A stretch of 64,000 bases of DNA from Amborella trichopoda (GCF_000471905.2 NW_006499824.1:654281-718280), one strand, 5' to 3'; shown: positions 1-11,889, counted from the stretch's first letter. Made by a program: numbers and translations. The notes: generated by a model not told the origin, from the sequence alone.

Positions 1-440
1 GTTTTTATTTTTAAGTGAAAAATGGAAAAGTTAAAAAATAAAAATATTCGAATAAGCTCCGAACATTATAACACTTCTTCTGCGTGAAAAACGAGATAGC
101 TACAGTGTTAGGGACTTAATTGTTAGGAAGAAATAAGTTCCCGCGAAATAAGTTCCCCAAAACAAAGCGCACTAAAAAAACAGTGGATTCATTTCTGCAT
201 GGACTCGTAGAAACCGTGTCCTTCATTCAAACCCCAAAAGTCTTAATCAGTATTGGGAAAATGGCAGAGCAGTCGCCCATTTAAAAGCTCAGTAGGGGTA
301 ATCATGAAGGTTTAGGGGCAATTTGTAGCCGTTCATGTGTACAAGGTAAAACCACTTATAACCCACAATCCCACTGTTTCTTTTATTGAAATGCAGCTTC
401 TTTCCCACTCTAACCATTAAACCAGACCTCGCCAACTTTA
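1..440. other. Upstream region of the F-box gene
   Basis: AT-rich flank with no coding signal. It should contain the promoter of the gene starting at 441. A weak TATA-like string (ttataaccc) lies near 357, about 85 bp before the start codon, but nothing else marks it as the true TATA box. Confidence 0.4.
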
Positions 441-2642
441 ATGGAGCAACATCCTCGTGGAGTTGATAGGATCAGTTCTATCCCTTCTGTCCTCCTCCAT
501 CGCATTCTCTGTCTCTTACCCATAAGAGAAGCAGCAAGAACCTCAATCCTCTCTCGCCAATGGAGGTACATTTGGACCTTCATTCCCACATTGAACTTTG
601 TCAATGATAGCAAGAGTAAGAAAAAGAGAAAAAAAAACCCTCTGTATAACTGTAATTGGGGTCAGATAATTGACAAAGTCCTTTTGCTCCATAATGGACC
701 TATTTTCGGATTTCATCTGCAAAACACCCTAGAAATCAACATTGATGATATCGATCAATGGGTGGTTTTTATAACAAAACGAGGCTTACAACAACTCACC
801 ATTCATTGTTCTTGTTCTGGGGCGCCATATAAGTTGCATTCCTCCCTGTTTTTGTGCAGCTCGTTAGTTTGCCTGAAGTTGGTTTTATGCGAGTTCCAAA
901 TCCCGATTGGATTTGTGGGTTTTTGCTCTCTCAAGTACATGTCTTTAAAACATGTTTATGTAAGTGATGAAGCCCTTGAATCTGTAGTTTCCAAGAGTCC
1001 ATTTTTGAAGCAATTAGTACTAGAAAAATGCCGCGGGTTGTCGTTCATCAATGTTAATGCTCCTGAACTTCTCTCTTTCCACATCGTTGGTGAATTTCAT
1101 GACATTAAAATGAACCATAGTCCAAACCTGAAGCATTTAAGAATCTGTTGGGACTATGGGGTTCCTCAAAATTGTATGCTTAACCGTGTTCTGAAGGGTA
1201 AAACTAAGTTGCAGTCTCTTTGCTTGGCTGGTGCTTACATTGAGGTAAGTGGTGTGGTGTTTTTGTATTTTCATTGAATGTTATTCTATAATACAATGGT
1301 CTGTAACGTGGTGTTTTTGCATTTTCATTGAATGTTGTTCTATAATCCAATGAAAACATTGTCCATTTAGGTCTTATGAAATAATGGATTTTGATGTACT
1401 TCGATATGAGCCCACGCTCATTTAATATTCTATTGGGTTTGGCTCTGTTTCCATTACCATCCTTTGTTCTGTAAGATAGAGATATTGAATAATTTTCTTT
1501 TGGGTTAGGAAAAAGTTTATACAGGGCCGAGGCTCTAAACAATCAAATTAGAGCCCAACTCAAAAATTTCACTAGAAGAGGTTGTTTTAACGCCCAAATA
1601 TTCTTAAATTGATTACATCGACATCAAGATACATGGACATTAGAAAAAAAATGGATTTCAAGTTTTGTAAATAGTACTCTTGTAACACATTTTTGGACCA
1701 TCAATTTTCAAGATTTTCAAGTTTTCATAGATCCGCTTGATTTACACTATTTTTGAATCTTTAAATTTTATAATTAAAGATGAAAATACATTTCAAGGCT
1801 ATCATAAAGATTTCCTGTATTGAAACCACATTTCTCGACACTATTTAAAGGTGTGCTTTCCTTTGATTGTTTAGAGCCACGCCTCTATACAAAGTGCACC
1901 CTTTGGATTAGGAGTCTTGTTATTACCATTGAAATCCTTTTCTGTATTGTTTCAAGTGAAGTGTAGGTGAGGAACTCTGTGTAAGTGTTACTCTTATGGC
2001 ATTAGTTTATTATATGTGGAATTCTTTTCAGGATTTGTTGGACAGAATGGCCGAGAGATTTCTTACCACTTATGACTATCTCAAGGTGTTGAATTTATCT
2101 GTTGAATCACTTTGTATTGACACCATCAAGGAAATTTCTTTTTTGCTAAGAAGCTCTCCTTATTTGGAGGCTCTCCAACTTAAGGTGTGCTGCTGATATG
2201 ATCCGTTTTTGTTTTCCTTTTACGATAAGTGTATGGTGTGTTGATGTTAAAGTTTTGACCCCAAGTGATCTGGTTTTCAATTTCTACTTTTCTTCTTTTG
2301 CAGATTAGTAATGACCCAGTTATGGAATGTGAAGAGAGTCGTATCTTGGAGATTGATGTTGACATGGAAGCTAAATATGAAATCAGAGGATTTCTTTGGA
2401 AGACTTTGGAATGTGATTCCATTACTTGTCTTGGTTGCCTTAGAAGAGTTGAGATACAATCACCGTTCACATATATGGAGGATATGGAAATAGTTGCATT
2501 CTTGCTACAACATGCTGAAGTACTAAATGTATTGCATATCAAGATTTCAGAATGCGAGAATAAAGATCGACAGTTGAGGATAGTGAAGCGGTTGGCCTCC
2601 TTTCCTAGGGCTTCTCCTCATGCCAAGCTCTTTTTTAAGTAA
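441..2642 (+). CDS. F-box/FBD/LRR-repeat protein, three exons (441-1244, 2032-2184, 2304-2642)
   Basis: Probable substrate receptor of an SCF ubiquitin ligase, acting in nucleus or cytosol. The joined exons encode 431 aa. An F-box lies at about residues 9-50, with the family pattern of PSVLLHRILCLLPIREA followed by RTSILSRQWRYIW. Leucine-rich repeats fill about 85-320. An FBD domain closes the protein (about 345-431), ending in the typical RASPHAKLFF. Introns are GT-AG: donors gag|gtaagt and aag|gtgtgc, acceptors ttttcag and ttttgcag. All junctions are phase 0, so exon lengths of 804, 153 and 339 (with stop) stay in frame. It resembles the Arabidopsis At1g13570 type in order and wording of motifs (family knowledge). 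The substrate is unknown. Intron 1 holds a complete MITE and a short tandem duplication. A Lys-rich insert (about residues 58-66) follows the F-box. Confidence 0.93.
1254..1352 (+). repeat. Tandem duplication in intron 1 of the F-box gene
   Basis: A unit of about 45 bp starting gtggtgtttttg occurs at 1254 and again at 1308 with only a few substitutions, separated by about 9 bp. The first copy begins just after the splice donor. Confidence 0.7.
1508..1901 (+). mobile_element. MITE family A copy with 9-bp target duplication
   Basis: Starts GGAAAAAGTTTATA and ends GTGCACCC. The inner inverted repeats (ggccgaggctctaaacaatc at the left, its partner near 1861-1885) face each other. It is flanked by tttgggtta (1499-1507) and tttggatta (1902-1910), an 8/9 match. 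A 9-bp duplication is typical of Mutator-like elements. It lies inside intron 1 of the F-box gene and has no coding capacity. Confidence 0.85.
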
Positions 2643-4288
2643 GAATGTAAGTTCTGGCACCTATAGTTTGGAGCAACTGTGTCATTTTGATAACATGGAT
2701 TAGGGATACCTTAAAAGACTACTATGGAGATGACATAAGAGTCTTCCTTTTGCATTTAAAATACCTTTTAGTCTTGAATGATATGTTTTTTGTTATTCGC
2801 TACATTAGAAAGAGATATGCTTGAGTTTTATGATACATGTGATGATATTTATTTTTTTTTGATAATGTTAACTAATACGTGATGATATTTGGACTTTAAA
2901 ACCCTATAATGCTAACTGTTTGACATTAGTTCATGGGCTCTCTTGATTCCTATAATATCTAACTACCCATCATTGTGAGTGGTTATTGACTAATGTTAAT
3001 TGGTCAATGAAATGGTAAATTCACTAAAAAAATTAAATTAGAGAAAATATGAGGGAGAGTGAGTTGAGAGAATTGATGTCTCTTTCACTGGGCTTCTAAC
3101 AAACTTGTTTGAATTAGGGGAAAGCATGCTACCATATAGATAGGCATAGAAATTATTGTCATGACTAATGATTGTTTGTCACCATCCAATCTGTAGATGG
3201 ATGATGATGGGCCAGAGAATCCAAGTATTATTTTGTTGTTGATAAGCACTAACAACTTATGAGTACAGATTTTCAATGGCACATGCAACTACAGATTTAC
3301 CTCAAATTATGATCCGCCTGTTTCTCCCCAGACCTCAAAAAGAAATTCAAACAATATTGAATATACAATGAGTTGTGTGATTGTAGTTCAAGACAGGAAA
3401 GAAAGAAATGAAGACACGCCAATATCTTCTACCTATCCTGAAAGCTTTTAAAATCTAAAAAAGATTCATCTTTACAGTTGTAGATGTATTTGGAAGGAAC
3501 CTGATCGCATACTTCATCTTCCATCTTCTCCAAAATAAACATTTGGAGTCGTAGAAACTGCTCCACTGTTCATTTGGGAAAGAATATTGTGATAGATGAA
3601 TCTTTCTGACACTATGATTCATGGCATGCTACACTGTCCATGCTCAGCAACATATGCTGTAAATGTGCCATTTTTAACTTATTCTTTAATGACCCTTCAA
3701 ATAAAAACTGCTTACCTTTGTATTCCAATACATAGTATTGGCAGTGAAGATGATTTGTGGCATAAAATTGTCATTAACTAACTATTGTTGAAGAAAAGCA
3801 ATGCCTAATTCTATTACTTTCCTTATTTGGATGTACCGCTGAGTTGCTCGGGAAACAATGGCTTATCCCTTTACCTTTGTACCTGCCCTCTTTCATGGTA
3901 GAGGAATGGAAACCTCTCTATCTCTCACTCACATATTCTTTTTTGATCATGGAGGCACTTTGAACATATTGATTCCTTTTTCCCCACAAGAGAGACAGGT
4001 AGAGAGCTTCAGGGCTAGTCCTTGAACAAAGCACATTTGGTGCCTCTCTGGCCCCTAAGAGAAATGAGCACATTCAGGCAGAGTTACTTTTTCTGTGCTT
4101 AGAGAAGAGAGGCCAATTTCATTTCTCTCTCAGCAATTGAGAAGCCTTCCAGCTTCTGTCTTTGTAGATCTTCAGCTCATATGATCAGTTATCGACCCAA
4201 AGGTTTTCTCAATCACATTCTCTCCCTCTGTCTTGCTCGTCTACCTGAAAAGTGAGGTGTATTTGGCTTCTATTCCCGTCTTAAAACT
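2643..4288. other. Intergenic, no gene recognised
   Basis: 3' flank of the F-box gene followed by AT-rich sequence. Short open frames here show no domain, no codon bias and no splice-linked partners. The part 3880-4240 is slightly richer in GC and pyrimidines, but nothing in it can be named. Confidence 0.5.
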
Positions 4289-4297
4289 TTGAGTAGA

Positions 4298-4635
4298 GGG
4301 TGCAGTTGGCATACGGATGCATCCGTAGCTGTAGAGGTAAGATGCACGTTCAAATTTTATCATGGTACATAATTTTGTGTAAAATGTTCTTAGGATTATC
4401 TCAAAATCTATTTTTGTATCATATGAAAATCTTGAAAATTGATAGTGTAGATAATATGTTGTAAAATGCGCTATTTCTGAGACTTAAAATCTTTTTATTT
4501 TTCATAGTCATATATCTCAATGTCGAGATGATCAATCAAAGGTTTTTCAACATTAAAACTACCTTTTCCCATGGATTTTTGAAGTGCATATGTAGTTCTA
4601 CATTATAAGGTTGCATCCTTGCATAAAACTTTTCC
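4298..4635 (-). mobile_element. MITE family A copy with perfect 9-bp target duplication
   Basis: Starts GGGTGCAGTT and ends ACTTTTCC, the reverse orientation of the copy at 1508. The same 9 bp, ttgagtaga, lies at 4289-4297 and 4636-4644 (9/9). The subterminal sequence uses the variant of the family that reads tctacattataaggttgcat at the right end, also seen at 44474-44737. Confidence 0.88.
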
Positions 4636-4644
4636 TTGAGTAGA

Positions 4645-5454
4645 TACCTTTCCCAATACCAAGAGCGAGAAAACCATAGCTTGTAGGTTTACCTGGTGTC
4701 TTATAATCCCTCTTCTTTGGATTTCACTTTCAAGAAACCTTAGGCTAGAATTTCTTTATTCTGATCTATGGTTCTTCTTTTAACAAGGAAAGGCCACAAG
4801 GAATTGTATATTAAATTATTAATTGCTTGCATTCATTTGAGAGACAATACAAATTGTTGCCCTCTTCTCTGTTTTCTTGCACCTGCTTCTCATTCTTGAC
4901 TTCGGTCAATGGAAATTATTTCTTCCATTGGCTTTTGACAGGATTTGCACTAAGTTTGGGGAAAGTTTTGGGGCGGCTGGGCAGGCCTGGGCCCTAAGCC
5001 ACCCTGAATTAGAATTTGCTGACCAGATTCGATGCATTCCCATACGTGCGATTTATTTTTTTTGAATTAATTCTCCTGGGTTTCTGTTGATTTCGGATTG
5101 GCGTGGTGGGTGGGTGATCGAAAGTCCAATTCTGAGTTTTAAACCGCTGCATCGCCGAACATCATTCTACTCTACAGTTTAATGATCCAGTGGTTAAAAG
5201 TTAAAATTTGACTCAGAATCGCCTACCCCAAATCAAAATCAGCAGCTGGATAATTTTGGTTTGAGGAACCGAGAATTGTGCCAATTCCCCATGTTTTTTC
5301 AATTTTTTTGTTTTATGACGTATTTGTGCGATCCGACAAATCCGAGAAATTTGTCCGATCGGAAAAATTCCCTATATTTGCATTGCCTGAACCTAAAAAT
5401 CCAAATAGGACCCTTAGGATTCGCGATCCCTTTCTTAATTTTAAATCACGGGGT
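4645..5454. other. Intergenic, no gene recognised
   Basis: A GC-richer patch at 4960-5010 and another near 5090-5230 break the AT-rich background. I see no domain or repeat partner strong enough to name them. Confidence 0.4.
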
Positions 5455-5471
5455 GTGATTTCATATTTGTT

Positions 5472-5945
5472 CTCCCTACAACATAGTGTAGAAGTTCTAT
5501 CCTCTCCGTACCATCCAACCGTCAATTTTTTATCAAGAGAGCCACTCATCGTTTGATCTTAGATCTGAAGTCTAGAAGTATTTTGTTTTAGTTTTTTTAA
5601 TACAAATTTTTTGAATATGAAATTTGGTATGTGCCATCTTCTCATTGGGGCGTACTTATAAAAACAGATTAACAATAATTTTTTGATAAAAAATAATGAC
5701 CAAAATACCCCTTAAAATTTTTAGGGGTATATTGGTCATTTTATATTTATGAAAATATTGTTTTTATATTTTTTATTAGTGCAAGTTTAATAGATGAATG
5801 GACGTGGTATCAAAATAGTTTATGGGAAAAAAAATTAAAAATAAAATTGTGTAGAGAAATGACATTGTGATTGGGGTAATCTTAGCCCTCCATTAAAAAA
5901 TGGATGGTTGGATAAAAGGAGGATAGAACTTTTATGTTGTAGAAA
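5472..5945. mobile_element. TIR element (family E), copy 1
   Basis: The left end reads ctacaacatag...gaagttctatcctctcc, and the right end carries its inverted partner ggaggatagaactttta then tgttgtag, so it is a small inverted-repeat element of about 475 bp. From 5616 to 5945 it matches 34150-34497 closely (shared string gccatcttctcattggggcg). Exact ends and target duplication were not resolved. No ORF. Confidence 0.65.
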
Positions 5946-5989
5946 AACCTAAAAAGCTTTCCCGGGGAACCTAGAAAACTTTCCCTTTG

Positions 5990-6391
5990 TTTTTTACACG
6001 TTTACAAATGCCAAAATATTTTCTACACCTATAATAGTATACTATCCATAATTTATACCAGAAATATATTTTAGATCCCAAATTTTGAGATGTGAACTCT
6101 CTTAAAGACTTGACTTTCACTCTCCATGTGCTTGGAAAAGTTGGCTTCCCAAGATTGTATTGGAACTATTCAATTTTTAGAGAGAATAATCTAGATGTTC
6201 GAAAACTCAAAATCCAAAATTTTTTCCTTTGAAAATAATCTAGTTATAATTAATATGTATCTTGAAATGTCAGAAAAAAAAATAAAATCCCAATTGTTTT
6301 GCCTGAGGGAGTAATATGTAATATGCCCCCAAAGGAGTAATTTGTTGTATGCCCCCCAAGGAGCATAGTAGGAAGATGTCTAGGTTTTCTA
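5990..6391. repeat. Dispersed repeat with GGGAG/CTCCC hairpin ends (family F)
   Basis: Contains the words actcaaaatccaaaattttt and gcctgagggagtaatatg, then two tandem ends (cccccaaaggagtaatttg, ccccccaaggagcatagta). Related ends occur near 26715-26760, 27600-27650, 58835-59205, 59860-59905, 60400-60450 and 62465-62500. Boundaries are approximate. Confidence 0.45.
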
Positions 6392-6509
6392 TTTATTATG
6401 AGGATGTCATAAGTATTTTTAGCAGTCAAATAATTAAATGTGGCTTGGAATTTATTATGAGGATGTCATAAGTATTTTTAGCAGTCAAATAATTAAATGT
6501 GGCTTGGAA
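6392..6509 (+). repeat. Exact 59-bp tandem duplication
   Basis: 6392-6450 and 6451-6509 look identical, each starting tttattatgaggatgtcata and ending gtggcttggaa. Identity against a heavily diverged background suggests a recent event. It lies at the left edge of a family B repeat. Confidence 0.85.
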
Positions 6510-6695
6510 TGTGTTATAAAGTTCAATAAGGTTTTTTTGAACTTTGAACCTAATAAATGACGCCTTTAGAATAACCCAATTTAAAATACGACAATCATAC
6601 ATTTATGATCATCCAATTTCAAATAAAAAAAGCACACATTTATGATCATCCAATTTCAAATAATGATGGATAAAAATGATCGTGATCTCCTTATC
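6425..6695 (+). repeat. Dispersed repeat family B copy
   Basis: Shares tggcttgga, then a gttcaa...ttgaactttga hairpin and an aataaatg segment with copies at 16662-16830, 36990-37165 (opposite strand) and 48264-48430. It also holds an internal duplication of a 28-bp unit around acatttatgatcatccaatt (6598 and 6635). Ends are not sharply defined. Confidence 0.55.
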
Positions 6696-6706
6696 TTACA
6701 AATAAA

Positions 6707-7192
6707 GGAGAAAACTTATAGAAAGGTGAGGCCTTAAATAATTAAATTAAGATGTACCTGGACAAAGCTTATAGAAGGGTGAGGCCCTAACTAATTAAAT
6801 TAGAATGTACCTCAAAAATTCACTAGAAGTTGTTTGCATGCTAAAATATCCTCAAATGATCATCTTGATCTCAACATGTCCGACATGAGAAAAAAATAGA
6901 TTTTAAGTATTGGGAATTGTATATCTTGTAATGCATTTTGTAGATCGTCAATTTTCAAGACTATCAAGTGTTTATATATTTGCCGAATCTATACTATTTT
7001 TTAAGCTTTACATTTTACAATTAGATATGAAAATAAAATATCTAACCATCACAAAGATTTCAAGTATTGAAATGATATCTTTCGACACTTTTAAAAGTAC
7101 GTCTTACTTTGATTTTTTAGGGTCTCGGCCTTATTGAAACCAAACCCATTGTATACTTTTTTTAGGGTCTCGGCCTTCTTGAAACCAAACCC
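6707..7192 (+). mobile_element. MITE family A copy with both ends duplicated
   Basis: Starts GGAGAAAACTTATA. The left end is present twice (about 6707-6765 and 6766-6825), and the right end is also repeated (units of about 46 bp, agggtctcggcct at about 7118 and 7164, each running to aaaccaaaccc). The body matches the family (tcaattttcaagactatcaa; ctatactattttttaagctt). No clear target duplication. Confidence 0.7.
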
Positions 7193-7244
7193 ATTGTATA
7201 CTTTTTGGATGGAAGGATAAACTACAAAAGACGCGCCATTTTCA

Positions 7245-7540
7245 CAAGGGCCCGGTTTCCATGGGCCGTCAAGCCTGCATATGTAAAAATATGAGCTTAT
7301 TAATAAATCTAGTTTTGAGATAGATTTTAAGACTTAATTTTTAAGGACATGTAATCTCTACCATGGAGATGATGAATATGAAAAAATAAATAAATTTTAA
7401 AAATTAAAAATAATAATTCTAACAAGAAAACATTTGAACCGTTAGTTTCCATTGTTTTTAGATAGAACACTTACTTGCATCCACCTTAAACAACCATCTT
7501 TAAGATGGATGCTTTACACTTTCAGGAAAATGCTGTTCTG
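7245..7540 (-). mobile_element. MITE-like repeat family C copy
   Basis: Reverse-orientation relative of 35040-35335 and 54845-55125. Shared words are ggacatgtaatctctaccat (catgatctccat on the other strand), the ttaataaat block, and gatggatgctttacac, which is the reverse complement of gtataaagcatcc. About 290 bp, non-coding. Confidence 0.65.
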
Positions 7541-8187
7541 CCCATTTCACAATATTGACAAAACCTTTTGGACTTGAAATGACACAGGCCCCCGACTGCT
7601 AGAGATGATTAAGATGCTGAGTAATGATAGTGTACCCAACCACTCTTAATGCCATGGAACCTCCCGATCTATACTGTCATTCCAAATTGAATCTCAGAGT
7701 GGGATAGAGATTACACCTTATGACTACGATCAAAGATGATCCTTTGTCAAACTTAAAACCCCCACCTCCCTCCTCGCACTCTCCCTCTAAAAACACCTTT
7801 CAACTCTATGGATCTCTCATTCTCCATCTAAAACCAGTATCGTGATCCCTCCAATCTCTTCTCCTCCAAATTAAAGACATGCATGGTTCATGAATATTCT
7901 CTATCTCAGATACCTTTCCCCTCCAAAATGAGAGAAATACACCAATGTAATATTGACGGTGAATCTTCTCCATCAAGACCTTCCCATAATTTCTTAAAAA
8001 TAGGACATGGCATTTGCATCCTCTCTCTCTCTCTCTCTCTCTTTCTTTCCCCTCTTTCTAACCCTTTCATTGGATAGCTCAAATTAATCATGTCTAAATA
8101 AATCATCATTCTCTTCTCTCTCCAAATGATTGTTACACCTCAATTCTCTCTCCCATATGAATTAAATAAAGCGAATGCACACACACA
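7541..8187. other. Intergenic with CT microsatellite
   Basis: No gene recognised. A (CT)n tract at about 8022-8042 and a CA-rich stretch at 8178-8187. The latter is the insertion site of the element at 8188. Confidence 0.5.
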
Positions 8188-9144
8188 AGTGTTTGCAAAA
8201 TAGAACAGGAACGGTTAAACGGACATGGGTCCCTAAGTGATTTAATTGGTCTAATCAGTAAACCGACCAATTCAAGCGCTCTAACCAAGCTAGTCCCGAA
8301 TGATAAAAAAAGCGTTGAAAAAAATAAAAAAGATGCAAAAATAAAATCTACTAAAATATGAAAAGCATATAAAGAATGTGATTAAAACAAAACACACTCA
8401 AATGAAGTTAAAAATTATTGAAAAAAATGGATTTTTACAAATCGATTTGTGCTTAGGGGTATTTTTAAAATTTTTTGAAAAAAATGAGAAAATATAAAAG
8501 TGAGTATTAATGGCCACAAATTTTTTTTAATCTTTATCATAATGTAAATAATATTAAAATAGTGCTTAAAAATCGACTTGACCAACTCTTTTTTAAAAAG
8601 AAAATGAAAAAAATTAAGTTATATACAATATAAACCATTCTTTTTGAAAATACATGGTAAATGACATATTGGTTAATAGATCTAATAGGCAACTAAATAG
8701 TATATGATGCATTGGTTAGTGGGTTTAATAACAAATTATTTCTTTACAAGAACTTTCATGTTTGATTCATGTGGGCAAGTAAATTTTTTGTTTAAAAAGA
8801 AAACCGCTAATGGCGGGATTCAAACTGCGGTTCCTATGTTTGATTCATGTGGGCAAGTAATTTTTTGTATGTTCCTATGTTTGATTCATGTAGGCAAGTA
8901 AATGTTTTGTTTAAAAAGAAAACTGCTAATGGTGGGATTCAAACCGCGGTTGGTATAAAGTATAGTCGCCAGTGCTAACCAATATGCCATTCTAAAATAT
9001 TTGACATCATTGTGAAGTAGTATTCTATTTAAACTTTAAGAAATTGGTTGATCACCAAAACTGCCCAAAGCCGGAATCGGCCACTGGTCGTTTCTGAACT
9101 AACCGGGCAGTTAGCGATTAGATCGGTCGGTTTTGCGAACACTG
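8188..9144 (+). mobile_element. Family D inverted-repeat element with 9-bp target duplication
   Basis: The left end AGTGTTTGCAAAATAG faces the right end ggttttgcgaacactg. Flanks are acacacaca (8179-8187) and acacacacg (9145-9153), 8/9, although insertion into a CA repeat weakens this. The core (8300-8620) matches 58140-58390. About 370 bp with its own tandem repeats (8640-9005) are inserted compared with that copy. Ends carry CCGG/AACCGG-like words. Non-coding. Confidence 0.7.
8752..8960 (+). repeat. Tandem repeats inside the family D element
   Basis: The string tgtttgattcatgtgggcaa occurs at about 8759, 8839 and (with tagg for tggg) 8878. The longer unit ends in an aaccgctaatggcgggattc-like segment, present twice. 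Local tandem expansion with a partial middle unit. Confidence 0.7.
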
Positions 9145-9295
9145 ACACACACGCTCAGGAATGACCTAGATTAATCCAATGAATTAAAAAATCGATTAGT
9201 GGCCCGTATTGGGCACCTCAAACACTGGTTTGGATCTGTGAATCGGCAGTACGAATTGCCGTGTAGGGTCTTAGGGAACCCTTAGCTTGTGGAAT

Positions 9296-9919
9296 TGGGA
9301 ATATCAAATATCGGGATCCCACCGAAGATCGTGCATATATAAATCGAGTGCGAGAAATAAAGAAAACATAAAAAAACACACCACCACGACACATGCCCGT
9401 AGGGCTATATCCACGGCCTCAACAAGTAGCAATCCACTATCTCAATGAATATTACAATTTTGGATTACAAGAGATATACTTCTCTCTCTATACATCGGTA
9501 AAAACCTCTCACTGATCTTCTCTTCTAAACCCACTCTCCCAATCGAGCAACACCAACGATAAATATCTTCTTTCCCACCGTAATACTGTTATTGGAAAGA
9601 TAACTTCGAGAGCAACCGAGAAACTTTCTCTCTAGAAGTAGGAAACTAAATCAACCTACAACTTCATGGGAACACTGCCTCTATCTAAGAGGCCATGTCT
9701 CTCTCTCTTAGAGATATCTCATATTTGGATATCCATTTGCATAACCCTCAAAGGGGTGACCCTCAAAAGGATGAGTATTATGCCTTCCTTAGCCCTCTTT
9801 TATAGAGATCACTTTTCTTTCTTGTTCATCAAGGAAGCATTTTTCTTGTTTTCCCAAAATACCCTTGATTTTTTGAATGAAATATAGGTGTAGTGATTTT
9901 GACTATCACCAAACCTAAC
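9296..9919 (-). mobile_element. LTR of a copia-type element, minus strand
   Basis: Contains the LTR-like block gggctatatccacgg followed by cactatctcaatg, paralleled at 10365-10410. On the minus strand it begins TGTTAGGTTTGGTGA, directly after the purine-rich tract ctatcaaggtggagac (9920-9935), which acts as a polypurine tract. The far end near 9296 is approximate and shares gcgagaaataaagaaaacat-like sequence with 18095. Confidence 0.55.
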
Positions 9920-10107
9920 AGTCTCCACCTTGATAGCAAAATCGACAAATTCATCTTGTCAACCTTCATTGAATATATTTCTTGATTTCTTTTCACTTGC
10001 CTCAATTGTGGAAGTCTTATAAAGACTTTGCCTCCATATTTTTCCACCTCAAACCATGTATACATCAAACTCTACCATTTAATGCAACCCTTAGCCCCGT
10101 GTACACC
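9920..10107 (-). mobile_element. Short internal region of the minus-strand LTR element
   Basis: About 190 bp between polypurine tract and primer-binding site, with no gag or pol. This suggests either a large deletion or a miniature (TRIM-like) element. Confidence 0.45.
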
Positions 10108-10124
10108 TTGTGCTCTAATACCTA
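10108..10124 (-). other. Probable primer-binding site (initiator Met-tRNA type)
   Basis: Minus strand reads aataggtattagagcaca, close to the TGGTATCAGAGC primer site used by many plant copia elements. It lies next to the LTR at 10126-10789. Confidence 0.5.
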
Positions 10125-10125
10125 T

Positions 10126-10789
10126 TATAGGGTTCTCGAGAACCCCTTGTTGGCAAATTGGGATAACCCAAATCCCTACTTGTGTGGTGAACGTCCCACA
10201 ACAAATGAATCTAACACTCAAATAAAATACCCAAGAAGAACAATGTGTGTGTAATATATTTAGAAAAAATATATCAGCAAGAAAAACAAATAAATTGAGA
10301 AATCACCAAACTACAACACAAATAAGAGTAGAAGGAACACACATATTTACGTGGTTCACCCAAGATGGGCTACGTCCATAGACAATACGGCAAAAATGCA
10401 TTCACTATCTCAAAGAAGAAATTTAAAAGCTTGGGGTTCTGTAGAGATTACCTTTTACATGACAAAGAAAGCTCAAATAGAAATTTCATACCACAATCCT
10501 ACCATCAATTGAATCCTTGCTTTATCTCCATCGACTAACACCATCGTTACAAAGAATTCCCGATCATATCCGGCCCAATGCAAGAGCCACAATGGTGCTA
10601 GGGTTTGTCAAAAAAATCCCCAATCTCCACCTCCTAAAACTTCTCTACACCTGTCTTTTTCTTTTTCCTGTGTTGTCTCTCTAAAAATGCCTTAGATAGA
10701 CCTCCATAAAAGACCTATTTTCTATAACGAAAATACCCTTTAACAAAAGAGAATACAAAACAGGGGTGATTTGCATTACCATTTCAACA
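10126..10789 (-). mobile_element. Second LTR of the minus-strand copia-type element
   Basis: Contains acgtggttcacccaagatgg and ggctacgtccatag, widespread in plant copia LTRs. On the minus strand it starts TGTTGAAATGGTAATG just after a second polypurine-like tract (catcaagttggaga, 10790-10805). LTRs preceded by polypurine tracts on both units suggest an LTR-internal-LTR tandem remnant. Confidence 0.5.
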
Positions 10790-10869
10790 TTCTCCAACTT
10801 GATGCAAAGTCACTCCCTTACCTTGTCAAATATATCCATGCAGAAAAAACATTGAAACTCCAAAAACAT

Positions 10870-11480
10870 ATATGAAAAAACATTGAACTGGCAAAAAACC
10901 AGCCCGAATTGGTGAATCGGCGTCTGGATCATTGTTTTACTATAAAGAATCATTGGTCTACTCTACGGAACCGCCGGTTCCCTTCTAGACTCGGCCATTT
11001 TCCTATATGTACATAGAACTAGAACAGGGTGAGAAATTCTTAAGTCGGACTGGGCAATACAGTGCCCACTCGATATTTTTTAAATCAATGGACTAAACCA
11101 AGCTCTTGTTCACCAAGCTTTTATAATTCCCCAACAACCATTACGCTCGTCTCTCTATGATCTAGTGATTTAAGAAGCGGATTAGTGACTCGGATTGGGC
11201 AACCCAAAAACCAGTCCGGATTGATGAATTGGCAATTCAAATAGCCTTTCTAATGTCCGAAAAAAACAATGAACCGCTTAAAAAATATATGAAATAATAG
11301 TGAACCGGACTAAAACCGGTCCGGATCAATGAATTGGTGGTTGGAATTGCTTTTTTATTGTAAAGAATTGCTGTTTTACTGTTTGGAATGGCCGGTTCTC
11401 TTCTAAACTTGACTATTTTCCTATATATATACAAATCCAGAACGGGTGGCCGACTCTCAGGTCGAACCCGGGAGTATTTT
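10870..11480. repeat. Degenerate repeats with CCGG words
   Basis: Three related blocks (near 10885, 11195 and 11305) share the pattern aaaaccag/ccggtccggatc...gaattgg, then cggttc and gaccgactc-like ends. They resemble the termini of family D elements. No gene recognised. Confidence 0.4.
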
Positions 11481-11889
11481 TAAAATCACTGCTTTGATCA
11501 AATTCCTAAATCCGAACCACTCATATACAGACCCATTCTTGCTGTAATTGTGGGCCCTTAGAAAAAGGTTTGGTCTTCTACTCAAACATGCACAATAAGG
11601 GCCTCCATCCTAATCAGTGTATGTACATTTCCTATTCAGGGCATAGGTTTCATCCTCAGCAAGTCTTTATAACATTGATCTCCTTAGAAGCAACTATTTG
11701 TCGCCTGTGATATGTGAATCCATTGGTGCACATAAAGTTTCTATAGGAACATATGTTATGATTCAAATAATCGTGCAAAAACTATTAGAAATCCACGATA
11801 AGTTTATAAAACTTGCATCAAGACTAGCAAGAAATTGCTTTCCCAATGAACGATTCATGTCCCTTTCCCAAAAGAAAGGGAGATATTAA

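Noticed and set aside
3596-3781. 61-codon frame downstream of the F-box gene
   Set aside because: No similarity to a known family, no Kozak or splice support; probably chance.
4020-4240. Possible microRNA precursor with pyrimidine-rich arms
   Set aside because: I could not find a convincing long hairpin or a known mature microRNA sequence.
4877-5065. 62-codon frame with a GC-rich end
   Set aside because: No recognisable domain and no splice partners; short frames of this size are expected by chance.
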